A stretch of DNA of 64,000 nt, from the NCBI GenBank assembly GCA_020634245.1, contig JACKCC010000006.1, forward strand, positions 620,001 to 684,000, in the 5' to 3' direction. The DNA is from Ardenticatenaceae bacterium. GTDB taxonomy: Bacteria; Chloroflexota; Anaerolineae; Promineifilales; Promineifilaceae. Position 1 is the first letter of the stretch. Each line of letters opens with the position of its first letter. This document shows positions 49,179 to 57,498 of the stretch, piece by piece. The notes beneath the pieces were generated by a model. It saw only the letters and a program-made list of their open reading frames with translations, was not told where the DNA came from and ran no database searches. Position numbers and translations under genes: made by a program.

Positions 49179-50396
49179 CTATGGCGGCAGCCAGTTTTTT
49201 AGCCACGCTTCTAAATCGGCCGGGGTGTTGGCAACAACGGCCGTAAACTTAACCCCCGGATAATGTTGTTGAAACCAGGCTGCGGTAAGAACGTCGGGCC
49301 AATGGTGGGGGTTCACAGCCAGCACATGCCGGTTCTCCAAATCACCCAGGCCGGCATCATCTGCCGAAAAACCGATGGTGTAACGGCCGTCAAAACTCCC
49401 CTTTGCTGCTGCCTGTAACCATTTCAAGTCGGCGGTGGGTGGCAGCAGTACGTATATCCGTTGATATTTGAGCCGCGCGGCATCACTGGCCACCAACTGC
49501 ACATCGCGCGTCACGCGCAGCAGCCGCAGCGCTAACAGCCTGGCCCCCTCATCGCCCACAAATCGAATATCATACAATCCATCGTGGGATGGCGTAAATT
49601 CATATTTCCAGACGAAGCGGTCGTCAACCTGCTCCTTGCCGATGAACTGAACGGCCGGCACTGAGCCTGTCGAAGCGGCCGTTTCCCCGTGCGGCGGGTC
49701 TACGAACAACTCACCAAATTCGTGCGCTCGATTCGACGAAACCGTTGCCGTCACTACATCGGTTGGCTGCGGCCGTTCTGGTTCCAGGGTGATGTGCGTA
49801 TCGCCGGCGCCGATGATGTTCATGCTGCGCTTATAACGGCCAATGGGGCGCAAAAATGCATTCCGCCAAAAGATGGTTTGCTGCCGCTTGGGCAGGTTGG
49901 GCGCTGATTTGAGAAAAATAGTGAGTAGGGAGGCTTCGGCAACGGCCGTTACCGTCAATGTTTCCCACAAACTCAACGGTTGGAATGTGTCGCTCCAGAC
50001 AATGAGCGGGCTGTCCGGGTCTGTGCCGCCAGTGGGATCGATGCCCACTTGCAAATTGACGTCACTGGCTTCCAATTTGCTGGCCGGGGCCGCATCTTCA
50101 CTCGACCACGCCTGTCCTTCGACTGTGAGTGTATATTGATTGCCTGCCGCTGAGGGTACCTGCTGCCACAGTCCGGCCACGTGCGTGCCAAACGGCGTGC
50201 TGATTTGCTGTACCATCCGGTCGTCCATTCGGTAGGCGCTAAAAACCGGCTTTTTGTATTTCCAATCCGGGTCGGCCTCATTTGCGGATCGCCACCATGG
50301 TGCCCAGGCAACGGCCGTTACCCGCCCACTTTCCCCCCGATACGGCCGGAAATCACCACCCATTGAACCATTCAACAATAATTCTCTCTGCGCCAT
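49179..50396 (-). CDS. Beta-sandwich protein of unknown function, interrupted by a dispersed repeat
   Basis: 405 residues, no leader. The N-terminal half (LLLNGSMGGDFRPYRGESGRVTAVAWAPWWRSANE.., GLWQQVPSAAGNQYTLTVEGQAW) is typical of carbohydrate-binding-module-like sandwiches seen in Chloroflexi hypothetical proteins; the C-terminal third (ADAARLKYQRIYVLLPPTADLKWLQAAAKGSF..) looks like an alpha/beta domain. A half copy of the TTCGACAGGCTCAG repeat (49657-49678) is read through as STGSVPAV without breaking the frame. No enzymatic motif is recognised. Six octamers. Confidence 0.6.
   Translation of the reverse strand: MAQRELLLNGSMGGDFRPYRGESGRVTAVAWAPWWRSANEADPDWKYKKPVFSAYRMDDRMVQQISTPFGTHVAGLWQQVPSAAGNQYTLTVEGQAWSSEDAAPASKLEASDVNLQVGIDPTGGTDPDSPLIVWSDTFQPLSLWETLTVTAVAEASLLTIFLKSAPNLPKRQQTIFWRNAFLRPIGRYKRSMNIIGAGDTHITLEPERPQPTDVVTATVSSNRAHEFGELFVDPPHGETAASTGSVPAVQFIGKEQVDDRFVWKYEFTPSHDGLYDIRFVGDEGARLLALRLLRVTRDVQLVASDAARLKYQRIYVLLPPTADLKWLQAAAKGSFDGRYTIGFSADDAGLGDLENRHVLAVNPHHWPDVLTAAWFQQHYPGVKFTAVVANTPADLEAWLKNWLPP
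49657..49678. repeat. Half copy of the TTCGACAGGCTCAG repeat inside a coding region
   Basis: GCACTGAGCCTGTCGAAGCG, in frame within the 49179-50396 gene. Confidence 0.55.
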
Positions 50397-50420
50397 TTAG
50401 ATACCTTTACAAGAAGTCAT

Positions 50421-50478
50421 TTACGTCATGTGTCATTTTTGTCATGAGCCATTACGAACGATGCCATGATGCATGACT
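50421..50478. repeat. Word-repeat spacer (GTCATGTGTCAT family)
   Basis: TTACGTCATGTGTCAT, TTGTCATGAGCC, then GATGCCATGATGCATGACTT, between radC and the beta-sandwich gene. Confidence 0.55.
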
Positions 50479-51197
50479 TATGAAAACCCTAACCCGCGTT
50501 CCTTTAACGATACATACCGCTGGTGGCCAATTACTACATGATCGAGCACTTCAATATCCAGCAATTTGCCTGCCTGCACCATTTGGCGGGTTACATTCAC
50601 ATCCTCCGGTGAAGGAGAGGGATCACCTGACGGATGATTATGAGCCACGATGATCGCTGCCGCATTTTCCTTGAGCGCCGCCCGGAATAATTCACCAATA
50701 CGAATAACCGATGTATTCAAACTGCCTTTGTAAACGGTTGGCGTACGCAAAACCTGATTCCGCGTATCCAACAAAATCAGCCGCAAGTGCTCCTGCTCCA
50801 AAAACATCATTTCTGACATTAGCAGGTTGGCAGCGTCGGCCGGAGACGTGATTTTCGGCCGTTCCTGTGGTGAAGTGGCCAGCAATCGCCGACCAATTTC
50901 AAGGGCGGCTTTTACCTCGATGGCTTTGGCCGGGCCAATCCCTTTGACCGTTTGCAGTTCGGCGATACTGGCTCGTGACAGTCCGGCCAAATCGGTGAAA
51001 TGGACCAGCAGCCGTTCTGCCAGCCGCAGCACATTTTCGCCGCCGGTGCCGGTGCGTAAAATGATGGCTAATAATTCGGCCGTGGATACCGCCTGTGCAC
51101 CCACCTGCATCAATCGTTCGCGCGGCCGGTCCGCTTCCGCCAGGTCGCGGATCATGGGCACGTATTCTATTTTCTTATCCCCTATGGCACTTTCCAT
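50478..51197 (-). CDS. radC: RadC-family JAB/MPN-domain protein
   Basis: N-terminal HhH region (ELLAIILRTGTGGENVLRLAERLL, GIGPAKAIEVKAALEIG) and C-terminal MPN domain with the zinc-metalloprotease-like motif IIVAHNHPSGDPSPSPEDVNVTRQM, followed by DIEVLDHVVIGHQRYVSLKERGLGF. 239 residues. Once linked to DNA repair, RadC's true role is unresolved. The C-terminal end borders a palindromic spacer. Confidence 0.94.
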   Translation of the reverse strand: MESAIGDKKIEYVPMIRDLAEADRPRERLMQVGAQAVSTAELLAIILRTGTGGENVLRLAERLLVHFTDLAGLSRASIAELQTVKGIGPAKAIEVKAALEIGRRLLATSPQERPKITSPADAANLLMSEMMFLEQEHLRLILLDTRNQVLRTPTVYKGSLNTSVIRIGELFRAALKENAAAIIVAHNHPSGDPSPSPEDVNVTRQMVQAGKLLDIEVLDHVVIGHQRYVSLKERGLGFS

Positions 51198-51245
51198 GAT
51201 TAGTTCACTTTGACTTGGGTCGTAATTGTAAATAAGTTAAGCCAA

Positions 51246-51306
51246 GGGCCAGGCACGGGGCAAACAGAATTGGTTTGTCTGAAATCCTTCGCCTTGTGTC
51301 TGGCAC
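51246..51306. repeat. Degenerate GTGCCAGGCACGG-family element
   Basis: GGCCAGGCACGGGGCAAAC on the left and GCCTTGTGTCTGGCAC on the right enclose CAAAC/GTTTG; a relative of 26714-26776. Confidence 0.55.
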
Positions 51307-51333
51307 TTTTACCGAAATGAAACACACTTTTGC

Positions 51334-51504
51334 CTAATCAGCCTCTTTGATTAACAAAACCAATTCGTCCCACTCTTCTGAAGATAGGTGCAGCGTGATT
51401 CCGCCTAACTCGACATGGTACAAATAATCATCCTCTTCTTTGCTGCGCCACACGGCAAAATTTTCACTTTCTGCCAAAACATCCATTTCTACTTCGTCGG
51501 CCAT
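51334..51504 (-). CDS. 56-residue acidic small protein
   Basis: MADEVEMDVLAESENFAVW..SKEEDDYLYHVELGG..LHLSSEEWDELVLLIKEAD. The ATG at 51504 follows AGGAG at eight bases and the frame is clean to TAG at 51334. Strongly acidic, no Cys, predicted short beta then helix. Such short acidic proteins are common and unannotated in Chloroflexota; function unknown. Confidence 0.6.
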   Translation of the reverse strand: MADEVEMDVLAESENFAVWRSKEEDDYLYHVELGGITLHLSSEEWDELVLLIKEAD

Positions 51505-51656
51505 TTTCATTCTCCTGATTATTTTGGGAATTATTATGTAAATTATTGGCGGTGAACCAGGAACAACAAGTTTCTGCCACCAATCAAGTCTATTAAGATT
51601 ATAGAACGCTTCAGCTAAAAGAAAAAATCAGCATTACTTGTATCTGGAAATTAAAT

Positions 51657-51707
51657 TGGAGCGCGGACGTCCCGTCTGCCATGGGCGGGCAAGCTGCTCG
51701 CGCTACC
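51657..51707. repeat. GGAGCGCGG dispersed repeat, copy A
   Basis: GGAGCGCGGACGTCCCGTCT then GGGCGGGCAAGCTGCTCGCGC. Shares GGAGCGCGG and GCGGGCAAG-type words with 60508-60556. Confidence 0.45.
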
Positions 51708-51761
51708 ACGGGGGGCATGTTTGGCTTTTGGGCTGTACCGGTGTAGCATTTTCTGAGGATG

Positions 51762-51816
51762 ATTACAGAATCATTACAATCTGATGCTGGCGGCTGGTGT
51801 GTAATGTTGTTGTAAT
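51762..51816. promoter_or_regulatory. Opposed pairs of 11-bp-spaced direct repeats upstream of the response regulator
   Basis: ATTACAGAATCATTACA (51762-51778) and TGTAATGTTGTTGTAAT (51800-51816): two direct repeats of ATTACA, then two of TGTAAT, each with an 11-bp period, the second pair being the mirror of the first. Eleven-base direct repeats are the usual sites of OmpR/PhoB dimers, so this is probably the autoregulatory operator of the gene at 51854. Confidence 0.6.
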
Positions 51817-51853
51817 GATTTTCGTGTACAACTGCTGAGGAGTTTTCAAGATA

Positions 51854-52564
51854 ATGGGCAATTCAAAAGATATTTTGGTGGTTGATGATGAGGCCTCGGT
51901 GGTTGAGGTTGTGAGTTTGTATTTGAAGCGGGATGGGTATGGTGTGCGGGTGGCGCGGAATGGCCAGGCGGCTTTACAGGCAATTGCCGCTGAATTACCG
52001 GCACTCGTTATCCTGGATTTGATGCTGCCGGAGGTGGATGGGCTGGAAATTTTACGTCGTTTACGCGCTGATCCGGAGACGGATGTGCCGGTGATTATGC
52101 TGACGGCACGAGGTCAGGAAATAGATCGGATTTACGGGTTGGAGTTGGGCGCGGATGATTATGTGACGAAGCCGTTTTCGCCGGCAGAACTGGTGTCGCG
52201 GGTGAAGGCTGTGCTGCGCCGGTCGCGGCGGTATGATGAGGAAGAGGAGGGGGAACGGCCGTTGCAATTCCCCAACCTGCGCATCGAAGCTAAAACCCGG
52301 ACCGTCCTCGTTCGCGGGCAGCCCATCGACCTGACCGCTACCGAATTTGACCTGCTCTGGTTTATGGCCAGCCATCCGCGCCAGGTATTCAAGCGCGACC
52401 AGCTTCTGGAAAAGGTTTGGGGTTTTTCTGAATACGTTGATCCCAGTACGGTAACCGTCCATATTCGGCGGCTGCGCGAAAAAATCGAAACCAACCCCAG
52501 TGAACCTGTTCACCTGTTAACTGTGTGGGGAGTGGGCTACAAATTTGAACCAGGTGAAGGTTAG
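51854..52564 (+). CDS. OmpR/PhoB-family response regulator
   Basis: 236 residues: receiver with DDE residues (LVVDDEAS), phospho-acceptor Asp55 (VILDLMLP), Thr (MLTARG) and Lys (VTKPFS), then a winged-helix output (AKTRTVLVRGQPIDLTATEFDLLWFMASHPRQVFKRDQLLEKVWG, VDPSTVTVHIRRLREKIE). Upstream are the 11-bp repeats above and GAGGAG as ribosome binding site. The partner kinase follows after a 97-base gap that contains a dispersed repeat. Confidence 0.95.
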   Translation: MGNSKDILVVDDEASVVEVVSLYLKRDGYGVRVARNGQAALQAIAAELPALVILDLMLPEVDGLEILRRLRADPETDVPVIMLTARGQEIDRIYGLELGADDYVTKPFSPAELVSRVKAVLRRSRRYDEEEEGERPLQFPNLRIEAKTRTVLVRGQPIDLTATEFDLLWFMASHPRQVFKRDQLLEKVWGFSEYVDPSTVTVHIRRLREKIETNPSEPVHLLTVWGVGYKFEPGEG

Positions 52565-52576
52565 AAACATTTCGCA

Positions 52577-52639
52577 GGCTGAGCTTGTCGAAGCCCAGTT
52601 GCCTTCGACAAGCTCTGTTGCCTTTGACAAGCTCAGGCA
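52577..52639. repeat. Dispersed inverted repeat, TTCGACAAGCTC family
   Basis: GGCTGAGCTTGTCGAAG faces GCCTTCGACAAGCTC and a further CCTTTGACAAGCTCAGG, between the regulator and its kinase. Confidence 0.7.
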
Positions 52640-52661
52640 GTGGTTTGAATAGCAGGTAATT

Positions 52662-53921
52662 ATGATCAATACATTCCCTCAAAATAAGTACATCAACTGG
52701 TTTGGCCGTGCTCCCTGGCGTATTTTGGCTTTGGGTATTGTTGTGGCTCTGCTGGTTGCCGTCTTGCTAATGCGGGCTTTGATGAAAGCGCCATCTAACG
52801 AACTGTTGGCACTGGCATCCACTTTAACGGCGACATCATTCATTTCGGTGGGGCTGGGCTATTTTCTGCACCGTCAGGGTTGGACACGTTCCCCCTCGTT
52901 GGCGTTAACGTTGATGATGACTTATGGCTGGGCGGCCCTGTTGACCTTGATTAATGTTTGGGTCATGTCGCAGCAGATGTTTGTGAGTGAGCACGATTTG
53001 CTGCTCAGCGGGGTTTTGCTTTTGTTTGCGGCAATTATTGCCACGACATTTGGCATATTTGCTGCGGCCAGTGTGACCAATGGCCTGCGCCAATTGGCTC
53101 AAACGGCCAGAACCATTGCCGAGGGTGATTTGTCGGCCCGTGTGGAAGTGCTGGGCCGGGATGAGGTGGCGCAAGTGGGTCAGGTTTTTAATGAAATGGC
53201 GACCCAATTACAGGAGACGGAAGCGCAGCGGGCGGAATTGGAAACACTCCGTCGGGATTTTATTGCCTGGACGTCGCATGATTTGCGTACGCCGTTGACC
53301 AGTATTCGGGCGATGGTGGAAGCCCTGCATGACGGGTTGGTGGATGATCCAGAAACGGTGCAACGATATTACAAAACGATTCGGTCGGATGTGATTGCCC
53401 TGAACAGTTTGATTGATGATTTGTTTGAGTTGGCCCAATTGGATGCCGGCGGTTTGGTGTTAGAAAAATCGCCATATGTTTTTGGCGATCTGGTTTCTGA
53501 TGCGCTAGAGAGTTTTCGGGTGTTGGCGCAGCAGCGGGACGTTGATTTGCAGGCAGTTGTGGCTGAAAATGTGGGTCAGGTCAGATTGAATGCGCCCAAG
53601 ATTGGCCGGGTGCTGGCGAATTTGATTAGTAATGCGCTGCGGTACACGCCTGAGGGGGGGGGAGTGGTGGTCACGGCCGTTTCCACCACCAATTCCGTCC
53701 AGGTAATCATCCAAGACAGCGGGCCGGGTTTCCATTCGGCGGATTTGCCGCGCATTTTTGAGCAGTTTTACCGGGGTGAACAGGCTCGCAGCCGCTCTAC
53801 CGGCGGGGCCGGATTGGGTCTGGCTATTGCTCGCGGAATTGTGGAGGCGCATAACGGCCGTATCTGGGCCGAAAACGCACCCAATGGCGGCGCCATCGTC
53901 GGGTTTTCCCTCCCCAAGTAG
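52662..53921 (+). CDS. Membrane sensor histidine kinase, partner of the 51854 regulator
   Basis: 419 residues: four hydrophobic segments (about 18-40, 45-65, 75-105, 112-140), a HAMP linker (RTIAEGDLSARVEVLGRDEVAQVGQVFNEM), HisKA with His206 (AWTSHDLRTPLTSI) and HATPase_c (NLISNALRYTPEGG, DSGPGF, GGAGLGLAIARGIVE). The short external loops suggest membrane or periplasmic sensing of a small signal. Same strand as its regulator. Confidence 0.94.
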   Translation: MINTFPQNKYINWFGRAPWRILALGIVVALLVAVLLMRALMKAPSNELLALASTLTATSFISVGLGYFLHRQGWTRSPSLALTLMMTYGWAALLTLINVWVMSQQMFVSEHDLLLSGVLLLFAAIIATTFGIFAAASVTNGLRQLAQTARTIAEGDLSARVEVLGRDEVAQVGQVFNEMATQLQETEAQRAELETLRRDFIAWTSHDLRTPLTSIRAMVEALHDGLVDDPETVQRYYKTIRSDVIALNSLIDDLFELAQLDAGGLVLEKSPYVFGDLVSDALESFRVLAQQRDVDLQAVVAENVGQVRLNAPKIGRVLANLISNALRYTPEGGGVVVTAVSTTNSVQVIIQDSGPGFHSADLPRIFEQFYRGEQARSRSTGGAGLGLAIARGIVEAHNGRIWAENAPNGGAIVGFSLPK

Positions 53922-53928
53922 ATTCAAA

Positions 53929-53985
53929 CGTCATAAGTCATGCGTCATCCTATAGTGACGCATGACTTATGACTTCATGAAACAT
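53929..53985. repeat. Word-repeat palindrome (GACGCATGACTTATGAC family)
   Basis: GTCATAAGTCATGCGTCAT faces GTGACGCATGACTTATGAC, a nearly perfect inverted repeat separating convergent genes; probable bidirectional terminator. Confidence 0.7.
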
Positions 53986-54533
53986 TACATTTCTTCGCGA
54001 TAGGTAAAGTTATGCTTTTTGCGGGCGTTCAGAACGGCGCGGCGTAAGATTTCGTAAACCTGTTCCGGGTCTTTGATGTTTTTCAGAACGATGATCGGGT
54101 TGCTGGAATCATGACTGCGTACATTGATGTCACCAAGATTCAAAATGCGTTCGCTAAAAGTTTGGCTGAAATCAACATCCTGGATACGAACCAATTCTAC
54201 GTTTTCGCGGGCTTTGCCCAGGAACCCTTCGGTGATACGTATGCGTTCGTCGGTAATGGTGTATTGGAGGGAGATGGAAAGGAAGGGGCGGCCTTCCCAT
54301 AAGATGTCTTCTTTGCCATCGTTGAGGACGTCGTTGGAAACGGCCGTTTCCAACCCCCGCGATGCCATCGATTTATCCAATTCGGCATCCGACTCCAGCA
54401 TAGCCGCTTCAGCCACCAAATCCACCAACGACTCCAGCGTTTCCTTGCTCAAAGCACTTACATCTAACTCAGCCTGAGCAATAGCTTTCCAAACACGTGC
54501 TTTAATATTTGATTTGACTTCACTTACGGACAT
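53985..54533 (-). CDS. Bacterial PH-domain protein
   Basis: 182 residues. The C-terminal half (DILWEGRPFLSISLQYTITDERIRITEGFLGKARENVELVRIQDVDFSQTFSERILNLGDINVRSHDSSNPIIVLKNIKDPEQVYEIL) is a bPH/DUF304 domain like YdbS. The N-terminal 60 residues are helical, with no membrane anchor, so this is likely a soluble member. Role unknown. Three bases separate its stop region from the palindrome. Confidence 0.75.
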   Translation of the reverse strand: MSVSEVKSNIKARVWKAIAQAELDVSALSKETLESLVDLVAEAAMLESDAELDKSMASRGLETAVSNDVLNDGKEDILWEGRPFLSISLQYTITDERIRITEGFLGKARENVELVRIQDVDFSQTFSERILNLGDINVRSHDSSNPIIVLKNIKDPEQVYEILRRAVLNARKKHNFTYREEM

Positions 54534-54799
54534 TGGGAAATTCCTTTTCTATTTGAAAAATCGACTCTTTGAGGATTTGTGCGTAATTGTGTATGGTTAG
54601 CTGGTTTGCCGGTTCGTTAACCAACCAACTAACCAACGTCCAACCTCACAAATCGCCAGAGAATCCCAAAAATCTAACTTAAAATTAACAAAGAATTTGT
54701 AGCATAGGGCGTGGCAAGTTGTCAAATAGTTGCCTGCCCGTTACAATAACAAATCGCATTGGATGCGGCAGAATTGAAATAGTGGAGTAGATTTGAGGA

Positions 54800-55120
54800 A
54801 TGCCAATTTATTCGTATCGTTGTAATGATTGTGGTTATGAGTTTGACCAGAGACAACGGATGAGTGATGATCCGTTAACGATTTGCCCGGTCTGTGAAGG
54901 AAGTATTCGTCGTGTTGTCACATCAGTTGGCGTGGTTTTCAAGGGCAGCGGTTTTTATGTAACCGATAATCGTGGCACAAACAGCGCCAACAGTACCACC
55001 AGTTCAAATGGCAAAAGTTCCGATACAACCTCAGATACGGAAAAAACAACTCAAAGTAATTCTTCACCGGCAACGGCCGATGCGAAAACACCGGCGGCAT
55101 CAACCAGTCCGGCATCCTGA
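54800..55120 (+). CDS. FmdB-family zinc-ribbon protein with Ser/Thr-rich tail
   Basis: MPIYSYRCNDCGYEFDQRQRMSDDPLTICPVCEGSIRRVVT is the FmdB zinc ribbon (CxxC..CxxC). The C-terminal half is low-complexity Ser/Thr/Asn, probably disordered. 106 residues; GAGG precedes the ATG. FmdB members are regulators or small scaffold proteins of unclear function. A terminator follows. Confidence 0.88.
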   Translation: MPIYSYRCNDCGYEFDQRQRMSDDPLTICPVCEGSIRRVVTSVGVVFKGSGFYVTDNRGTNSANSTTSSNGKSSDTTSDTEKTTQSNSSPATADAKTPAASTSPAS

Positions 55121-55147
55121 ATTTTCAATCAGAATGGTATAAAAATA

Positions 55148-55176
55148 AGAGCCTGTCTTATGAGACAGGCTCTTTT
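55148..55176 (+). terminator. Bidirectional intrinsic terminator
   Basis: AGAGCCTGTCT TATG AGACAGGCTCT, an 11-bp perfect stem, followed by TTTATTT and preceded by AAAAATA. It serves the FmdB gene and the convergent gene at 55203. Confidence 0.88.
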
Positions 55177-55202
55177 ATTTACGAGATAAAGGGCAAAGCG
55201 GC

Positions 55203-55505
55203 CTAAATTTGGAAACCGCGTGTTGCTGGAATTACCTTTTGACTGAAATTGTCCACGTATTTTTGCAGTTTGTCGTGTAATGCTGTCCACTCATCATTTT
55301 TCAGCGCATAATTCATATGTTCCCTGGAAGGGGTTGTGCCGCTGGCCAATTTTTGTTCGCAGCTTCCATAAGCAGTGTACCAGACCTGGAAATCGGAGAT
55401 TCCCAGTCGATTCATACCGGGAATGAACTCATGAACTAAAAATTCAAAATATTCCGATTCAGTTTCAGGCCGGACATCCCAGCGCATAATAAGTTTTGTG
55501 GGCAT
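55203..55505 (-). CDS. Small protein, dimeric alpha/beta-barrel-like, unknown
   Basis: 100 residues: MPTKLIMRWDVRPETESEYFEFLVHEFIPGMNRLGISDFQVWYTAYG..QKLASGTTPSREHMNYALKNDEWTALHDKLQKYVDNFSQKV. Alternating strands and helices with a WxV start and KVIP end suggest a ferredoxin-like dimeric alpha/beta barrel (NIPSNAP/ABM style); no catalytic residue can be named. It follows the MBL-fold gene on the same strand with 8 bases between. Confidence 0.65.
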   Translation of the reverse strand: MPTKLIMRWDVRPETESEYFEFLVHEFIPGMNRLGISDFQVWYTAYGSCEQKLASGTTPSREHMNYALKNDEWTALHDKLQKYVDNFSQKVIPATRGFQI

Positions 55506-55513
55506 GGTATTTC

Positions 55514-56143
55514 CTAAAGTTTGGGTACGAGAATAACAGTTTCCGTTTCTTCGGGTAAATTCCCTTTGCTGATCTTTAATATTGTTTCTTCAGTGGGATC
55601 AGTGACACCCATTTCTTTTAGAAACCGGTCAACGCCGTCTAAATTTAGCTTAAGGTCGGGCAGAGCGTAATGCATGGGAATGACGATGTTGGGTTCCAGC
55701 ATGGAGACGAGTTCGGAAGCCTGGGCGGCATTCAGGCTGTTGCCGCTGCCTACGGGAACCAGGAGTACATTTACTTGTTCCAATGCTTCGATTTGGGTTT
55801 GTTTGGGAACGGCCGTTATGTCACCCAAGTGAGCAACCGTCACACCATCGAAATCAAACATAAAGATAATGTTACGTTTGGCATCGTCGTTGTCGTTGGT
55901 TACGATGCCGGTAATGAAGACATTACCGATTTCATACTCGCCGGGGCCGGTTAAGCTGTGTGTCTTGCCAGAAACGGCCGTTGCGCAATTGTGGCCTTGT
56001 GCGTCATGGCTAATCGTAACGACATCAGATTTTAATTTGAGCTGGGGCAGCCCTAGATTGCCATTATAAGGATCGGTTACAATGGTAGCGTGTTTTCGTT
56101 CCGTAAGGCGAAAACAACTTAGTCCATACCAGGTAATTTCCAT
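55514..56143 (-). CDS. Metallo-beta-lactamase-fold hydrolase (UlaG-like)
   Basis: 209 residues. ITWYGLSCFRL, VVTISHDAQGHN (HxxxxH-like first metal motif, altered from HxHxDH), GPGEYEIGNVFITGI, VTVAHLGDITAVP and PNIVIPMHYALPDL give the MBL fold typical of the UlaG branch, with final His in PMHY. The first metal motif lacks the usual DH, so activity is uncertain. The start at 56143 is chosen because AAGGAG precedes it by ten bases; an upstream ATG at 56167 lies before that ribosome binding site. Confidence 0.82.
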   Translation of the reverse strand: MEITWYGLSCFRLTERKHATIVTDPYNGNLGLPQLKLKSDVVTISHDAQGHNCATAVSGKTHSLTGPGEYEIGNVFITGIVTNDNDDAKRNIIFMFDFDGVTVAHLGDITAVPKQTQIEALEQVNVLLVPVGSGNSLNAAQASELVSMLEPNIVIPMHYALPDLKLNLDGVDRFLKEMGVTDPTEETILKISKGNLPEETETVILVPKL

Positions 56144-56218
56144 AAAATCATATCTCCTTGAAGGCATAATTATACCTGATATTTGGCGAATCGAATAATT
56201 TTTACGGGTAAAGATTCA

Positions 56219-56980
56219 ATGTCTGAACAGATGCGGCGGTGCTTAGAAATGAACGGCGGTCAGGTGAGCAATGCGCCTCATTGGCGCTTTTTGCTGCCGC
56301 CTGCGAAGCAGGGTTACGCCGATGCCCAGATTGATGATTATGGCCAAACCCATCATTGGCGACCCCGGCGTTATTACCCGTGGCGGCCTGGCGTTCATAT
56401 GAGCCTGCAAGCCCGTTTTTCCCATCCGGCCGGATGTCTGTTGGGGACGGCCGGTTTTGGTTTTTGGAACGCCCCCTTTGGCGATCCTACGATTCCCTTG
56501 CCGGCTTTGCCCCAGGCCACCTGGTTTTTTTACGCCTCCGAACCGTCTGATTTGCCACTTGCTGAATCCGGGACTGGACGCGGTTGGTTTGCTGCGGCAC
56601 TGGATGCCACGACCCTGCGGGCCAAAGCCATGATCCCATTTGCGCCTGTTGTGCTGCTGCTAAACCAGTGGCCTCGTTTGCGCCGATCGCTCTGGCCAAA
56701 AATCCGCCGCCAATTAGGTATAAGTTTTCAACTTTTATCGGTCGATATGACCGAATGGCATGAGTATGAGTTGTGGTGGGGACAAAACGGATGTGAGTTT
56801 CGTGTAGACAGTAACGCGATCCTGGAAACGCCATTCTCACCACGCGGGCCGCTGGGCTTTGTTTGTTGGCTGGATAATCAGTACATGGTTTTGACGGTAA
56901 ACGGCCGTTTCCGTTGGGGTGTAATTCCAGTTTCAGAAACCCAGTGGATGGAAGTTAAAAACCTGCAAATCATAGCTTAA
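56219..56980 (+). CDS. Concanavalin-A-like beta-sandwich protein, unknown
   Basis: About 253 residues (ATG at 56219; a TTG at 56183 is less likely). WRFLLPPAKQGYADAQIDDYGQ.., MSLQARFSHPAGCLLGTAGFGFWNAPFG, EWHEYELWWGQNGCEFRVDSNAILETPFSPRGPLGFVCWLDNQYMVL is the profile of a GH16/LamG-like jelly roll with carbohydrate-binding rather than hydrolytic residues: the EXDXXE motif of GH16 is absent. No leader. Adjacent genes give no hint. Confidence 0.6.
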   Translation: MSEQMRRCLEMNGGQVSNAPHWRFLLPPAKQGYADAQIDDYGQTHHWRPRRYYPWRPGVHMSLQARFSHPAGCLLGTAGFGFWNAPFGDPTIPLPALPQATWFFYASEPSDLPLAESGTGRGWFAAALDATTLRAKAMIPFAPVVLLLNQWPRLRRSLWPKIRRQLGISFQLLSVDMTEWHEYELWWGQNGCEFRVDSNAILETPFSPRGPLGFVCWLDNQYMVLTVNGRFRWGVIPVSETQWMEVKNLQIIA

Positions 56981-56996
56981 ATTCAGATCGCGCTTT

Positions 56997-57025
56997 TTGA
57001 CAGTCCCTTGTGCCCGTGCTATACT
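56997..57025 (+). promoter_or_regulatory. Strong sigma-70 promoter for the tRNA-Ser gene
   Basis: TTGACA, a 17-base spacer and TATACT, a near-consensus pair; tRNA-Ser begins 33 bases beyond. Confidence 0.85.
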
Positions 57026-57057
57026 TTTGCGCCTATTAACAAGGCTCTTTGAGGGTT

Positions 57058-57144
57058 GGAGGGATGGCCGAGTGGACGATGGCGACGGTCTTGAAAACCG
57101 TAGTGGGTTTAGGCTCACCGGGGGTTCGAATCCCTCTCCCTCCG
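57058..57144 (+). tRNA. tRNA-Ser (anticodon TGA)
   Basis: Class II tRNA with long variable arm. Acceptor GGAGGGA pairs with TCCCTCC, the anticodon loop CTTGAAA gives TGA (reads UCA), and GGTTCGAATC is the T loop. CCA is not encoded. Confidence 0.93.
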
Positions 57145-57218
57145 TGGTGTGGATACCCAAAAGTATCCCATTAACATATTAAATCAGGCCAACCCTGACC
57201 CAATTCGTACAATGATCA

Positions 57219-57308
57219 GGGGAGGTGCCAGAGTGGTCGATTGGGGCCGCCTGCTAAGCGGTTAACGGTTTAAAAAGCCGTTCCAGGGTTCGAATCCCTG
57301 CCTCCCCG
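57219..57308 (+). tRNA. tRNA-Ser (anticodon GCT)
   Basis: Class II tRNA. Acceptor GGGGAGG with CCTCCCC, anticodon loop CTGCTAA giving GCT (AGC/AGU codons), long variable arm, T loop GGTTCGAATC. CCA not encoded. Confidence 0.93.
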
Positions 57309-57388
57309 CTAAGAAATAAATTACTTTGAAAAGAGTTGGTTTTAACTCGTCAAATGTGGTAAATTTCTATGGTCTGATAATATGAAAC

Positions 57389-57462
57389 GCGCCCTTAGCT
57401 CAGCGGATTAGAGCATCCGGCTACGAACCGGAAGGTCGGGAGTTCGAATCTCTCAGGGCGTA
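57389..57462 (+). tRNA. tRNA-Arg (anticodon ACG)
   Basis: 74 nt. Acceptor GCGCCCT with AGGGCGT (first pair G-U), anticodon arm CCGGCTACGAACCGG with ACG (wobble A to I expected), T arm AGTTCGAATC. A GATAAT box stands about 8 bases upstream. A terminator follows directly. Confidence 0.92.
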
Positions 57463-57464
57463 TT

Positions 57465-57498
57465 AAAAAGCGACTCTCTACAGGGAGTCGCTTTTTTG
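57465..57498 (+). terminator. Terminator of the tRNA-Arg gene
   Basis: AAAAAGCGACTCTC TACA GGGAGTCGCTTTTTT, one G-U pair, T tract of six. Confidence 0.85.
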
